DNA from: Chromatiales bacterium
Lineage (GTDB): Bacteria > Pseudomonadota > Gammaproteobacteria > Steroidobacterales > GCA-2729495
Length of the DNA stretch: 64,000 nt
NCBI GenBank assembly: GCA_016789885.1
Contig: JAEUPZ010000018.1
Location: forward strand, 62,001-126,000
Reading direction: 5' to 3'
The notes below the pieces were generated by a model. That model was given only the letters and a program-made list of their open reading frames with translations. It was not told the DNA's origin and did no database searches. The position numbers were made by a program, and so were the translations under genes. Positions 1 to 10,348 of this stretch are shown piece by piece; positions within the stretch are counted from its first letter, which is position 1, and each line of letters begins with the position of its first letter.

Positions 1-88
1 GGTCCGCAAGGCGGAACTCCGGGAGCGCTATCGCGACGCATTCGCCGGCGGGGAACCATCCACCGCCACAGCGAGTCGACCCGCGTGA
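1..88 (+). CDS. C-terminal end of an unidentified protein (partial)
   Basis: An open frame enters from the left edge and ends at TGA 86-88. Only the last 28 residues are visible, with a charged stretch (ELRERYRDAF) followed by a low-complexity Ala/Ser/Thr tail. Its stop overlaps the GTG start of the next gene (GTGA, 85-88), so the two are probably translationally coupled and this protein belongs to the propionyl-CoA operon. Too little remains to name a family. Confidence 0.5.
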   Translation, partial: VRKAELRERYRDAFAGGEPSTATASRPA

Positions 89-954
89 CCAGCGTTGCCC
101 TGCCCCGCCTGCGCCGCTCCGTCCTCTACGTGCCAGGGGCCAATGCCCGGGCCATCGCCAAGGCCCGCATGCTGCCGGCCGACGTCGTGATCCTCGACCT
201 CGAAGACGCCGTGCTGCCCGAGGCCAAGGTCGCGGCCCGGGAGGCGGTCATCGCCGCGGCCGCCGGCGGCGGGTTCCGGGCCGGCGAGGTCGTCGTCCGG
301 ATCAACGGCCTCGACACGCCCTGGGGCCGCGCCGACCTGGCCGCGGCCGGCGCCTCGGGCGCCGACGCGATCCTGCTGCCGAAGGTGCGGGGACCGGCCG
401 ACGTGGCCGCGGCCGAGGCCGTGCTCGCCACGGGGGGATTCCGCCAGCGGCTGTGGCTCATGGCCGAGACGCCGGCCGCCATCGTGCGCATGGACGCCAT
501 CGCGGCAGCCAGCCCGCGGCTTGCGGCCATCGTCATGGGCACCGCAGACCTCGCGGCGGCGCTGCGCGTGCCCGGGGGTGCCAGCAGCCCGGCACTCGCG
601 CCGGCCGGGGCCCTGGCGCTGCTGGCGGCCCGCACCCACGGCCTTGATATAATTTCAGGGATTTACCCCGACCTGGCCGACGCCGCGGGCTTCGCAGCAG
701 CGTGCTGCGCAGACCGGGCCGCCGGCTTCGACGGCAAGACCCTGATCCATCCGGGCCAGGTCGACACGGCCAACGAGACCTTCGGCGTCAGCGACGCAGA
801 CGCCGCGGCTGCGGCTGCGCTGGTCACCGCCTGGGACGAGGCCGCCGCCCGCGGCAGCGGCATTGCGGTCGTCGACGGACGGATGGTGGAACGCCTGCAC
901 GCCGACGAAGCCCGCCGGCTGCTGGCCCTGCACGCCGCCGCACGGCACGCCTGA
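85..954 (+). CDS. HpcH/HpaI aldolase / citrate lyase beta (CitE-like) CoA-ester lyase
   Basis: This 289-residue protein carries CitE/malyl-CoA lyase hallmarks: RSVLYVPGAN near the N terminus, the acidic metal-site segment VVILDLEDAV at about residues 33-42, an Arg in VVRINGLDTPW, and a late DGKTLIHPGQ motif. Family members cleave (S)-citramalyl-, malyl- or beta-methylmalyl-CoA using Mg2+. The GTG start overlaps the stop of the upstream gene. It opens a run of propionyl-CoA genes, with methylmalonyl-CoA mutase 11 bp downstream. That placement suggests a C4/C5 acyl-CoA lyase that feeds or protects the mutase, like mitochondrial CLYBL, but the substrate is not determined by sequence. Codons at about 642-665 are unusually AT-rich. 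Confidence 0.85.
   Translation: MTSVALPRLRRSVLYVPGANARAIAKARMLPADVVILDLEDAVLPEAKVAAREAVIAAAAGGGFRAGEVVVRINGLDTPWGRADLAAAGASGADAILLPKVRGPADVAAAEAVLATGGFRQRLWLMAETPAAIVRMDAIAAASPRLAAIVMGTADLAAALRVPGGASSPALAPAGALALLAARTHGLDIISGIYPDLADAAGFAAACCADRAAGFDGKTLIHPGQVDTANETFGVSDADAAAAAALVTAWDEAAARGSGIAVVDGRMVERLHADEARRLLALHAAARHA
648..653 (+). promoter_or_regulatory. Perfect TATAAT inside the CitE-like gene (possible internal -10)
   Basis: A perfect -10 consensus lies in an AT-rich patch (ttgatataatttcaggg) within a gene that otherwise uses almost only G/C-ending codons. The local codons include rare ATA and TCA. No convincing -35 box lies 16-18 bp upstream. It could give the mutase/carboxylase genes an extra promoter or may be chance. 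Confidence 0.2.
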
Positions 955-965
955 GGACCTGATCG

Positions 966-3119
966 ATGGCTGACTTCCCCGCACGCACCCCGGCCGACTG
1001 GCAGCGGCTGGCCACCCGCGAGCTCAAGGGCAAGGACCCGGCGAGCCTCGCCTGGAACACGCCCGAAGGCATCGCCGTCAAGCCGCTTTATACGGCGGCC
1101 GACCTCGCCGGACTCGAGCACGTCAACACGATGCCGGGATTCGCGCCCTTCGTGCGCGGCCCCAAGGCCACGATGTACGCCGGGCGGCCGTGGACGGTGC
1201 GCCAGTACGCCGGCTTCTCGACGGCCGAAGAGTCGAACGCCTTCTACCGCCGCAACCTGGCGGCCGGCCAGACGGGGCTGTCGGTCGCCTTCGACCTGCC
1301 GACCCACCGCGGCTATGACTCGGACCACCCGCGGGTCGTCGGCGACGTCGGCAAGGCGGGTGTGGCCATCGACTCCGTCGAGGACATGAAGATCCTCTTC
1401 GACGGCATCCCCCTCGACAGGATGTCGGTATCGATGACCATGAACGGCGCCGTGCTGCCGGTCATGGCCATGTTCATCGTCGCCGCCGAGGAGCAGGGCG
1501 TCGCCCAGGCGAAGCTCAACGGCACGCTGCAGAACGACATCCTCAAGGAGTTCATGGTCCGGAACACCTACATCTACCCCCCCGGACCATCCATGCGCAT
1601 CGTCGCCGACATCATCGGCTACACGGCGCGCCACATGCCCAAATTCAACCCGATCTCCATCTCCGGCTACCACATGCAGGAGGCCGGGGCGACCTGCGTG
1701 CAGGAACTCGGCTACACCCTGGCCGACGGCATCGAGTACGTCCGCGCGGCGCTGGCGAGCGGCCTGAAGGTCGACGAGTTCGCGCCGCGCCTGTCGTTCT
1801 TCTTCGGCATCGGCATGAACTTCTTCATGGAGGTCGCGAAGCTGCGGGCCGCGCGGCTGCTGTGGGCGGAGCTGATGCAGCAGTTCTTCGCGCCGTCTGA
1901 CCCGCAGTCCCTGATGCTGCGCACCCACTGCCAGACGTCCGGCGTCAGCCTGACGAGCAAGGACCCGTACAACAACGTCATCCGCACCACCATCGAGGCG
2001 CTCGCCGCGGCGCTGGGCGGCACGCAGTCGCTGCACACGAACTCCTTCGACGAGGCGCTGGCGCTGCCGACGCCGTTCTCGGCCCACATCGCCCGCAACA
2101 CGCAGCTCATCCTGCAGGAAGAGACCGGCGTCACGAAGGTCGTGGACCCGCTGGCGGGCTCCTACTACGTCGAGCACCTGACGGCGTCGCTGGTGGCCGA
2201 GGCCCGCAAGCTCATCGACGAGGTCGAGGCGCTGGGCGGCATGACGAAGGCCGTCGAGTCGGGCATGCCGAAGCTGCGCATCGAGCAGTCGGCGGCGCTC
2301 CGCCAGGCCCGCATCGACCGCGGCGAGGAGGTCATCGTCGGCGTCAACCGCTTCCAGCGCGACGACGAGCCGGAGATCGACGTCCTGCAGATCGACAACA
2401 CCGCCGTGCGCGAGTCCCAGGTCCAGCGGCTGCGCGCCGTGCGCGCGGCCCGGGACGAGTCCGCGTGCCGGGCGGCACTCGCCGCGCTCACCGAAGCGGC
2501 GGGCCAGCCGGGCGTCAACCTGCTCGAGCGCGCCGTCGCCGCGGCCCGGGCCCGCTCCACCGTCGGCGAGATCTCCGACGCACTCGAAGAGGTCTACGGG
2601 AGGCACCGGGCCGTGATCCACTCCATCAGCGGCGTCTACGCATCGGCCTACGAGGGCGACCACGACTTCGCGGCGATCCAGGCGAGCGTCGACGCCTTCG
2701 CGCGGGACGAGGGCCGCCGGCCGCGCATCCTCGTGGTCAAGCTCGGCCAGGACGGGCACGACCGGGGCGCCAAGGTGATCGCCACGGCCTTCGCCGACAT
2801 CGGCTTCGACGTCGACATCGGCCCCCTCTTCCAGACCCCGGACGAGGCCGCCCGCCATGCCATCGAGAACGACGTGCACGTGGTCGGCATCTCGTCCCAG
2901 GCGGCGGGCCACCTGACGCTGGTGCCGCAGCTCATCGAGGCGCTGCGCGCGCAGGGCGCCGGCGACGTCGTGGTCGTCTGCGGGGGCGTGATCCCGCCCC
3001 AGGACTACCCGGCGCTGCGTGCCGCCGGCGTCGCCGCCATCTACGGTCCGGGCACCAACATCCCGGTGGCCGCCGGCGAGGTGCTCGGCCTCATCCGCAA
3101 GCGGCGCACCGCCGCGTGA
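966..3119 (+). CDS. scpA: Methylmalonyl-CoA mutase, single-chain
   Basis: This 717-residue adenosylcobalamin enzyme interconverts (R)-methylmalonyl-CoA and succinyl-CoA, the last step of propionyl-CoA assimilation. Residues about 20-520 form the substrate TIM barrel, with mutase segments such as [17 protein letters not shown] and [12 protein letters not shown]. The C-terminal B12-binding domain (about 585-710) has the DxHxxG signature DGHDRG at 596-601, where His598 is the expected lower cobalt ligand, followed by GISSQAAGH. The length fits the active homodimeric subunit (MutB/ScpA type), so no partner subunit is needed. The ATG follows GAGG. It is followed directly by both carboxylase subunits, MeaB and the epimerase. 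Confidence 0.97.
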   Translation: MADFPARTPADWQRLATRELKGKDPASLAWNTPEGIAVKPLYTAADLAGLEHVNTMPGFAPFVRGPKATMYAGRPWTVRQYAGFSTAEESNAFYRRNLAAGQTGLSVAFDLPTHRGYDSDHPRVVGDVGKAGVAIDSVEDMKILFDGIPLDRMSVSMTMNGAVLPVMAMFIVAAEEQGVAQAKLNGTLQNDILKEFMVRNTYIYPPGPSMRIVADIIGYTARHMPKFNPISISGYHMQEAGATCVQELGYTLADGIEYVRAALASGLKVDEFAPRLSFFFGIGMNFFMEVAKLRAARLLWAELMQQFFAPSDPQSLMLRTHCQTSGVSLTSKDPYNNVIRTTIEALAAALGGTQSLHTNSFDEALALPTPFSAHIARNTQLILQEETGVTKVVDPLAGSYYVEHLTASLVAEARKLIDEVEALGGMTKAVESGMPKLRIEQSAALRQARIDRGEEVIVGVNRFQRDDEPEIDVLQIDNTAVRESQVQRLRAVRAARDESACRAALAALTEAAGQPGVNLLERAVAAARARSTVGEISDALEEVYGRHRAVIHSISGVYASAYEGDHDFAAIQASVDAFARDEGRRPRILVVKLGQDGHDRGAKVIATAFADIGFDVDIGPLFQTPDEAARHAIENDVHVVGISSQAAGHLTLVPQLIEALRAQGAGDVVVVCGGVIPPQDYPALRAAGVAAIYGPGTNIPVAAGEVLGLIRKRRTAA

Positions 3120-3123
3120 CCCC

Positions 3124-3148
3124 GCCGGGCGCCGGACCGGCGCCCGGC
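3124..3148. other. GC hairpin between mutase and carboxylase beta genes
   Basis: The 51-bp gap between the mutase stop and the pccB start contains a 12-bp perfect inverted repeat (gccgggcgccgg / ccggcgcccggc) separated by one base, in practice an 11-bp stem with a 3-nt loop. No T-run follows, so it is more likely an mRNA-stability or processing element than a terminator. Confidence 0.5.
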
Positions 3149-3170
3149 CCGACGACAACAGGAAGAAACC

Positions 3171-4703
<1,533 letters not shown>

Positions 4704-4736
4704 CCCACCCCCGCCGCGCAACGGAAGACACCGAAC

Positions 4737-6722
4737 ATGTTCAAGAAAATCCTCATCGCCAACCGCGGCGAGATCGCCTGCCGGATCATCCGCACCGCCC
4801 GGCGCATGGGCATCGCGACGGTGGCGGTCTACTCCGACGCCGACCGCAACTCCCTGCACGTGCGCATGGCCGACGAGGCGGTGCACATCGGCGCCGCCCC
4901 CTCGGCCCAGAGCTACCTCGTCATCGACCGGATCATCGCCGCCTGCAAGGCCACCGGCGCCGAGGCGGTGCACCCGGGCTTCGGCTTCCTGTCCGAACGG
5001 CCGGCCTTCTGCGAGGCGCTGGAGAAGGCGGGCATCGTCTTCATCGGCCCTGGCGTCCACGCCATCAACAGCATGGGTGACAAGATCACGTCCAAGCTGC
5101 TGGCCCAGAAGGCCGGGGTCAGTACGATCCCCGGCTACACCGACGTGATCCGCGACGCCGACCACGCCGTCGAGATCGCCCGCGGGATCGGCTACCCGGT
5201 CATGCTGAAGGCCTCGGCCGGCGGTGGCGGCAAGGGCATGCGCGTCGTCCACAGCGACGCCGAGTGCCGCGACGGCTTCGAGCGCGCCACGAACGAGGCC
5301 GTGGCCGCCTTCGGCGACGGCCGCGTGTTCGCCGAGAAGTTCATCCAGGAGCCCCGGCACGTCGAGATCCAGGTGCTGGCCGACCACCACGGCAACGTCA
5401 TCTACCTCGGCGAGCGCGAGTGCTCCATCCAGCGCCGCCACCAGAAGGTGCTCGAGGAGGCGCCGTCGCCGCTGCTAGACGAGGGTACGCGGCGGGCCAT
5501 GGGCGAGCAGGCCGTGGCGCTCGCGAAGGCGGTGGACTACCGCTCGGCCGGCACCGTCGAGTTCGTCACCGACCAGCAGCGCAACTTCTACTTCCTCGAG
5601 ATGAACACGCGCCTGCAGGTCGAGCACCCGGTCACCGAGATGGTGACGGGCGTCGACCTCGTCGAGCTGATGATCCGCGTCGCCGCCGGCGAGAAGCTGC
5701 CGCTCACGCAGAAGGACGTGCGGCTGAACGGCTGGGCCCTCGAGGCCCGCGTCTACGCCGAGGATCCGCTCCGCAACTTCCTGCCGTCCACCGGCCGCCT
5801 CGTGCGCTGCCGCCCGCCGGCCGAGTCGCGCCACGTCCGCGTCGACACCGGCATCGACGAGGGCAGCGAGGTGTCGATGTTCTACGACCCGATGATCGCG
5901 AAGGTCATCACCTGGGGCGAGACCCGCGACGCTGCCATCGCCCACATGCAGGACGCCCTCGACGAGTACGTCATCCGGGGCGTTGCCCACAACATCGGCT
6001 TCCTGAACGCCGTCATCTCGAAGGAGCGCTTCCGCTCAGGCCGGCTCAGCACCGGCTTCATCGCCGAGGAGTACCCCGACGGATTCCGGCCCGCCGACGT
6101 GCCCCACGACGACCCGGGCCTGCTGCTGGCCGTGGCCGGCGCCGTGCACCGGCGCCTCATGGAACGCGCCGCCCAGCTCACGGGCCAGCTGCCGAGCCAC
6201 GAGCGGGTGGTGGGCCGCGACTATGTCGTCGTCATCGGGCGGGAAGAGCACCCGGTCACCGTCGACCCCTGTGTCGGTGGCTACACCGTCAGCGTCGACG
6301 GCCTGCCCCGGCAGGTGCTCACCGACTGGGCGCCCGGCGACCTGCTGCTGCGCGGACAGGTCGACTCGCGGGCGGTCTGCGTCCAGGTCGGCCGTGACGG
6401 CCTGCGGTACCGGCTGACGCGGCATGGCGGCGAGATCAGTGCACTGGTCGTGACGCCCCGGGCGGCGGAGCTCGGCCGCTTCATGATCGAGAAGCAGCCG
6501 CCCGACCTGTCGCGGTTCCTGCTGTCGCCGATGCCGGGGCTGCTCAAGCGGCTCATCGTCAAGCCGGGCCAGGAGGTCAAGGCCGGCGAGGAGCTCGCCG
6601 TCGTCGAGGCCATGAAGATGGAGAACAGCCTGCGCGCCCTCGAGGACGTGAAGGTCGCGAAGCTGCTGGCCAGCGAGGGCCAGAGCCTCACGGTGGACCA
6701 GCCCATCATCGAGTTCCACTGA
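4737..6722 (+). CDS. pccA: Propionyl-CoA carboxylase alpha subunit (biotin carboxylase and biotin carrier)
   Basis: This 661-residue protein starts with the biotin carboxylase N-terminal motif MFKKILIANRGEIACRII. It contains the ATP-grasp glycine loop KASAGGGGKGMRVV (about 160-175), the signature EMNTRLQVEHPVTE, and a C-terminal biotinyl domain with AVVEAMKMEN, where Lys627 is the biotinylation site. Between them lies the BT domain that docks the beta subunit. It carboxylates its own biotin with ATP and bicarbonate. The stop TGA overlaps the ATG of meaB by one base, so translation is probably coupled. The biotin requirement fits the bioF-bioD-bioA cluster at 35.5-38.8 kb. Confidence 0.95.
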   Translation: MFKKILIANRGEIACRIIRTARRMGIATVAVYSDADRNSLHVRMADEAVHIGAAPSAQSYLVIDRIIAACKATGAEAVHPGFGFLSERPAFCEALEKAGIVFIGPGVHAINSMGDKITSKLLAQKAGVSTIPGYTDVIRDADHAVEIARGIGYPVMLKASAGGGGKGMRVVHSDAECRDGFERATNEAVAAFGDGRVFAEKFIQEPRHVEIQVLADHHGNVIYLGERECSIQRRHQKVLEEAPSPLLDEGTRRAMGEQAVALAKAVDYRSAGTVEFVTDQQRNFYFLEMNTRLQVEHPVTEMVTGVDLVELMIRVAAGEKLPLTQKDVRLNGWALEARVYAEDPLRNFLPSTGRLVRCRPPAESRHVRVDTGIDEGSEVSMFYDPMIAKVITWGETRDAAIAHMQDALDEYVIRGVAHNIGFLNAVISKERFRSGRLSTGFIAEEYPDGFRPADVPHDDPGLLLAVAGAVHRRLMERAAQLTGQLPSHERVVGRDYVVVIGREEHPVTVDPCVGGYTVSVDGLPRQVLTDWAPGDLLLRGQVDSRAVCVQVGRDGLRYRLTRHGGEISALVVTPRAAELGRFMIEKQPPDLSRFLLSPMPGLLKRLIVKPGQEVKAGEELAVVEAMKMENSLRALEDVKVAKLLASEGQSLTVDQPIIEFH

Positions 6723-7735
6723 TGGCGGGTGCCGGCGCGCCGGAGGCCGCGCGGCTCGCGGCGGCCCTGCGCGCCGGGGACCGCCGCGCGCTGGGCCAGG
6801 CCATCACGCTGGTCGAGTCGGCCCACCCGGCCGACCGGGCCACGGCCAACCAGCTGCTCGCGGCGCTGGGGCCGGGGGACGGGCGCTCGGTGCGGGTCGG
6901 CATCTCCGGCGTGCCGGGGGTCGGCAAGTCGACCTTCATCGAGGCGCTGGGCAACCACGTCATCGACGCGGGCCACCGGGTCGCTGTGCTGGCCGTCGAT
7001 CCGTCCTCGGCGCTGTCCGGCGGCTCGATCCTCGGCGACAAGACCCGCATGGAGCGCCTGAGCCGGCGGCTCGAGGCCTTCATCCGGCCGTCGCCGGCCG
7101 GCCGCACCCTCGGTGGCGTCACGCGCCACACCCGCGAAACCATTGCCATCGTCGAGGCCGCGGGCTTCGACGTCGTCATCGTCGAGACCGTCGGCGTCGG
7201 CCAGTCCGAGACGGCCGTGGCTGCCATGACCGACCTCTTCCTGCTGCTGCTGCTGCCCGGCGCCGGCGACGAACTGCAGGGCATCAAGCGCGGCATCGTC
7301 GAGCTGGCCGACATCGTCGTGGTCAACAAGGCCGACGGCGAGCTCACGGCGGCGGCCGGCCGCGCCGCCGCCGACTACCGCAACGCGCTCCACCTGCTGC
7401 GCGCCCGGTCGCCCCACTGGCAGGTGCCCGTCGAGACCGTGTCGGCCCTCGAGGGCCGCGGCATCGACCGCATCTGGCAGCTGGTGAACGACTACTGCGC
7501 CGCGCGCCGCGCGGCGGGGGAATTCACGCGCAACAGGGCCGAACAGGCCCGGGAGTGGCTGCGCAGCGAGACCGCCGCGAACCTGCTGGCACTGCTCGAC
7601 GAAGACCCTGCGCTGGCTGCGCGCCTCGCCGAACTCGAAGCCGACGTCGCGGCGGGCCACGTCCCGCCCCGCGTCGCCGCCGACGAACTCACCGCCAGAC
7701 TGCGGCGGCAGCTCGCCGCCACCGGAGGAACCTGA
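6722..7735 (+). CDS. meaB: Methylmalonyl-CoA mutase-associated GTPase MeaB
   Basis: This 337-residue SIMIBI-class G protein (ArgK/MeaB/MMAA family) chaperones the mutase and gates loading and protection of adenosylcobalamin. The P-loop GVPGVGKS is at residues 63-70. The Mg-binding and switch segments LAVDPSS and ETVGVGQSE follow, and NKAD supplies guanine specificity. A C-terminal helical dimerisation region has the usual length. The start overlaps the last base of pccA, and the stop abuts the epimerase start. A run of leucine codons (ctgctgctgctgctg near 7240) is a normal hydrophobic strand, not a repeat expansion. Confidence 0.95.
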   Translation: MAGAGAPEAARLAAALRAGDRRALGQAITLVESAHPADRATANQLLAALGPGDGRSVRVGISGVPGVGKSTFIEALGNHVIDAGHRVAVLAVDPSSALSGGSILGDKTRMERLSRRLEAFIRPSPAGRTLGGVTRHTRETIAIVEAAGFDVVIVETVGVGQSETAVAAMTDLFLLLLLPGAGDELQGIKRGIVELADIVVVNKADGELTAAAGRAAADYRNALHLLRARSPHWQVPVETVSALEGRGIDRIWQLVNDYCAARRAAGEFTRNRAEQAREWLRSETAANLLALLDEDPALAARLAELEADVAAGHVPPRVAADELTARLRRQLAATGGT

Positions 7736-8140
<405 letters not shown>

Positions 8141-8144
8141 GGCG

Positions 8145-8939
8145 TCAGCGGAGCGCCGCCCGGGCCTCGCGCTCGAGGGCGGCGAGGCGCCGCTCAAGCT
8201 CGCGGCAGGCCGGCGACAGGTCGCCGACGCTGATCTCCCTTGGCACCTCCCAGGGCTCGCCGATGGCGATCACGACCTCGGTGAAGGGCAGCGGGATGAT
8301 GAACCGGTCCCAGCTGGGCCAGTAGATGGCCCGGCGCGCGGCCCAGGCCAGCGGGATGACGGGCACCCGGGCGACCTTCGACAGCAGGGCCGCGCCGGGC
8401 TTGAACTCGTGCAGCGGCCCCTTGGGGCCATCGGCGGTGATGACCAGCGACCGGCGGTCGCGGGAGACGACGGCGTGCATCTCGCGCAGGGCCTCGCCCG
8501 ACGCCCGGGTCGACGAGCCGCGCACCGCCTCGGCACCGGACCGGCGGATGATGGCCGCCGGCACCTCCCCACTGACCGACGGGCTCGTCAGGAAGCCGAC
8601 GCGCAGCCCGCGGGCCACCTGGCCGAACAGGTACCAGGCGCCGAACACGTGCATCTGGTGCCAGTACACGATGACCGCCGGGTTGCCGGTCTCGCGCAGC
8701 GCGTCGATGCGCTCGCCACCCAGCACGGCGCGGACCCGGCAGGTCTTCCACAGCAGCGCGAGGAAGCCGCGGACCAGCGCCACCAGCACGGCGTACCACG
8801 CGCGCCGGCCGGCCGACATGCGGCGCCGGGAGGCCCGGGACTGGCCCGTCGTGCGGCCCTGGCGGGCAGCGACGCTCGGGGAGTACCGGCCAGGCGGCGG
8901 CGCTTCGGGCGATGGGGTGGTCAGGGTCGGGTCGCTCAT
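8145..8939 (-). CDS. DUF374 lysophospholipid acyltransferase-like protein
   Basis: I chose the ATG at 8939 (264 residues); the frame is open further upstream but runs into the P450 promoter region. Residues about 50-70 form one hydrophobic segment (WYAVLVALVRGFLALLW). Then come YWHQMHVFGAW, matching the HxxxxD-like acyltransferase region, and TADGPKGPLHEFKPGAALL, characteristic of DUF374 relatives of LpxL and Kdo-lipid acyltransferases. It probably acylates a membrane lipid at the inner membrane; donor and acceptor are unknown. It diverges from the P450/acyl-AMP ligase pair across 62 bp, so the two units may share regulatory DNA. Confidence 0.75.
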   Translation of the reverse strand: MSDPTLTTPSPEAPPPGRYSPSVAARQGRTTGQSRASRRRMSAGRRAWYAVLVALVRGFLALLWKTCRVRAVLGGERIDALRETGNPAVIVYWHQMHVFGAWYLFGQVARGLRVGFLTSPSVSGEVPAAIIRRSGAEAVRGSSTRASGEALREMHAVVSRDRRSLVITADGPKGPLHEFKPGAALLSKVARVPVIPLAWAARRAIYWPSWDRFIIPLPFTEVVIAIGEPWEVPREISVGDLSPACRELERRLAALEREARAALR

Positions 8940-9001
8940 GGGCGTGGCAGTCTCTAGAATAGCCGCTTTCCGCCGGTGATTCCGGCCGCCCCGGCCCCTG
9001 C

Positions 9002-10348
9002 ATGACCCAGCCCGCGCCACGCGCGTCCCGGCCGCCCGGGCCGACCGCCCGCTACACGCTGCACCCGGATGCGGCGACGCTCGCGCTGCTCGAGCGACTC
9101 GTCGCGGAGTACGGCGACACCGTCCTCGTCGAGTCCGACGACCGCCGCGACCCGAGCTTCGTCGTCACCGACCCGGCCCACCTCCGCCAGGTGCTGGTCG
9201 CCAACCACACCAACTACGTCAAGGGCGTGGGCTTCGAGCGCGTGAAGATGCTGCTCGGCAACGGCATCATCGTCAGCGATGGCGCCGAGTGGCGCCGCCA
9301 GCGCACGATGATCCAGCCTGGCTTCAGCCGCTCCAACGTCGCGGCCCACGCCGAAGTCATCCGCGCCCACACGCTCGAGGTCGCGACGCAGTGGGCGCCG
9401 CTCGCCGCCGCCGGCGACACCATCGACCTGACGGCCGCCATGAGCGGCTTCGGCCTGCAGGTGATCCTGCGGGCCATCTTCAGCAGCGACCTCGCCCGCC
9501 TCGAGGACCAGCCCGGCGGCAACCCGTTCGCGTTCCTGGCCGACGACCCGACCCGCGACATCCGCACCGTCGTGCGCCTGCGCGAGCTGACCCGCGTCAT
9601 CCAGTCGTGCATCGAGCGCCGGCGCACCACCGGCGACCGCCCGTTCGACTTCCTCTCGGCCCTCATGGACGCCCGCGACAGGAAGACCGGCGCCGGCATG
9701 AGCGACAAGGAACTGCTCGACGAGGTCAAGACGCTGATCGTCGCCGGCCACGAGACGTCGGCGGGGACGCTCAACTGGGCCTGGTACCTGCTGTCGCAGC
9801 ATCCGGCCGCGGCCGAACGGCTGCTGGCAGAGCTGGCGACGCTGGGCGGCGGCACGGGCTTCGGTTTCGAGCAGCTCATGGCGCTGCGCTACCTGCCGGC
9901 GGTGCTGAAGGAGACACTGCGGCTCTACCCGCCCGTGTGGCTCTTCAGCCGGCGCGCCGTGGCCGAAGACCGGCTCGGCGAGTACACGGTGCCGGCAGGC
10001 GCCCACGTCTTCATCGCGCCATACCTCGTGCACCGCCGGCCCCACCTGTGGCCGGAGCCCGGACGGTTCGACCCCGACCGGTTCCTCGGGCCCGACGCCG
10101 ACCAGCGCGACCCGCTGGCCTTCATACCCTTCTCGGCCGGTGCACGCCGCTGCATCGGCGAGTACTTTTCATTCGTGGAGATGCAGATGCACCTCGCGAT
10201 CCTGTTCCCGCGGTTCCGGCTGGAGCACGCGCCGCTGCCGGCGGAGCCCGTGGAACTCGACCCGGCCATCAACCTCCGCGCCCGGTACGGCATCCGCATG
10301 CGCATCACGCCGCGGCCGGGCGCCCCGGGCGGAGCTGCAGCCACATGA
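9002..10348 (+). CDS. Cytochrome P450
   Basis: This 448-residue P450 has the I-helix oxygen-activation motif AGHETSAGTLNW (Thr252), the K-helix ETLR (Glu304), and the heme loop FSAGARRCIGEY, with Cys384 as the iron ligand. No N-terminal membrane anchor is obvious, so it is probably soluble and needs ferredoxin and reductase from elsewhere; none is in the window. The sequence style (long-chain CYP4/CYP102/CYP110-like) suggests fatty-acyl or terpenoid hydroxylation, which is inference. Its stop overlaps the start of the acyl-AMP ligase (ATGA, 10345-10348), a strong sign that the two act together. Confidence 0.93.
   Translation: MTQPAPRASRPPGPTARYTLHPDAATLALLERLVAEYGDTVLVESDDRRDPSFVVTDPAHLRQVLVANHTNYVKGVGFERVKMLLGNGIIVSDGAEWRRQRTMIQPGFSRSNVAAHAEVIRAHTLEVATQWAPLAAAGDTIDLTAAMSGFGLQVILRAIFSSDLARLEDQPGGNPFAFLADDPTRDIRTVVRLRELTRVIQSCIERRRTTGDRPFDFLSALMDARDRKTGAGMSDKELLDEVKTLIVAGHETSAGTLNWAWYLLSQHPAAAERLLAELATLGGGTGFGFEQLMALRYLPAVLKETLRLYPPVWLFSRRAVAEDRLGEYTVPAGAHVFIAPYLVHRRPHLWPEPGRFDPDRFLGPDADQRDPLAFIPFSAGARRCIGEYFSFVEMQMHLAILFPRFRLEHAPLPAEPVELDPAINLRARYGIRMRITPRPGAPGGAAAT

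Noticed and set aside
663..3158. An 831-codon open frame on the minus strand opposite the mutase gene
   Set aside because: It is Asp/Gly/Arg/Val-rich low-complexity sequence caused by high GC on the antisense strand of a well-conserved gene; it has no recognisable domain or start signals.
7236..7256. CTG triplet run in meaB suggesting a microsatellite
   Set aside because: It encodes a normal hydrophobic beta strand (LFLLLLLPGAGD) conserved in MeaB proteins.
9289..10344. A long in-frame N-terminal extension of the acyl-AMP ligase through the P450 gene
   Set aside because: The extension is Arg/Pro/Ala-rich nonsense in a shifted P450 frame; the ligase homology and the ATGA overlap define the start at 10345.
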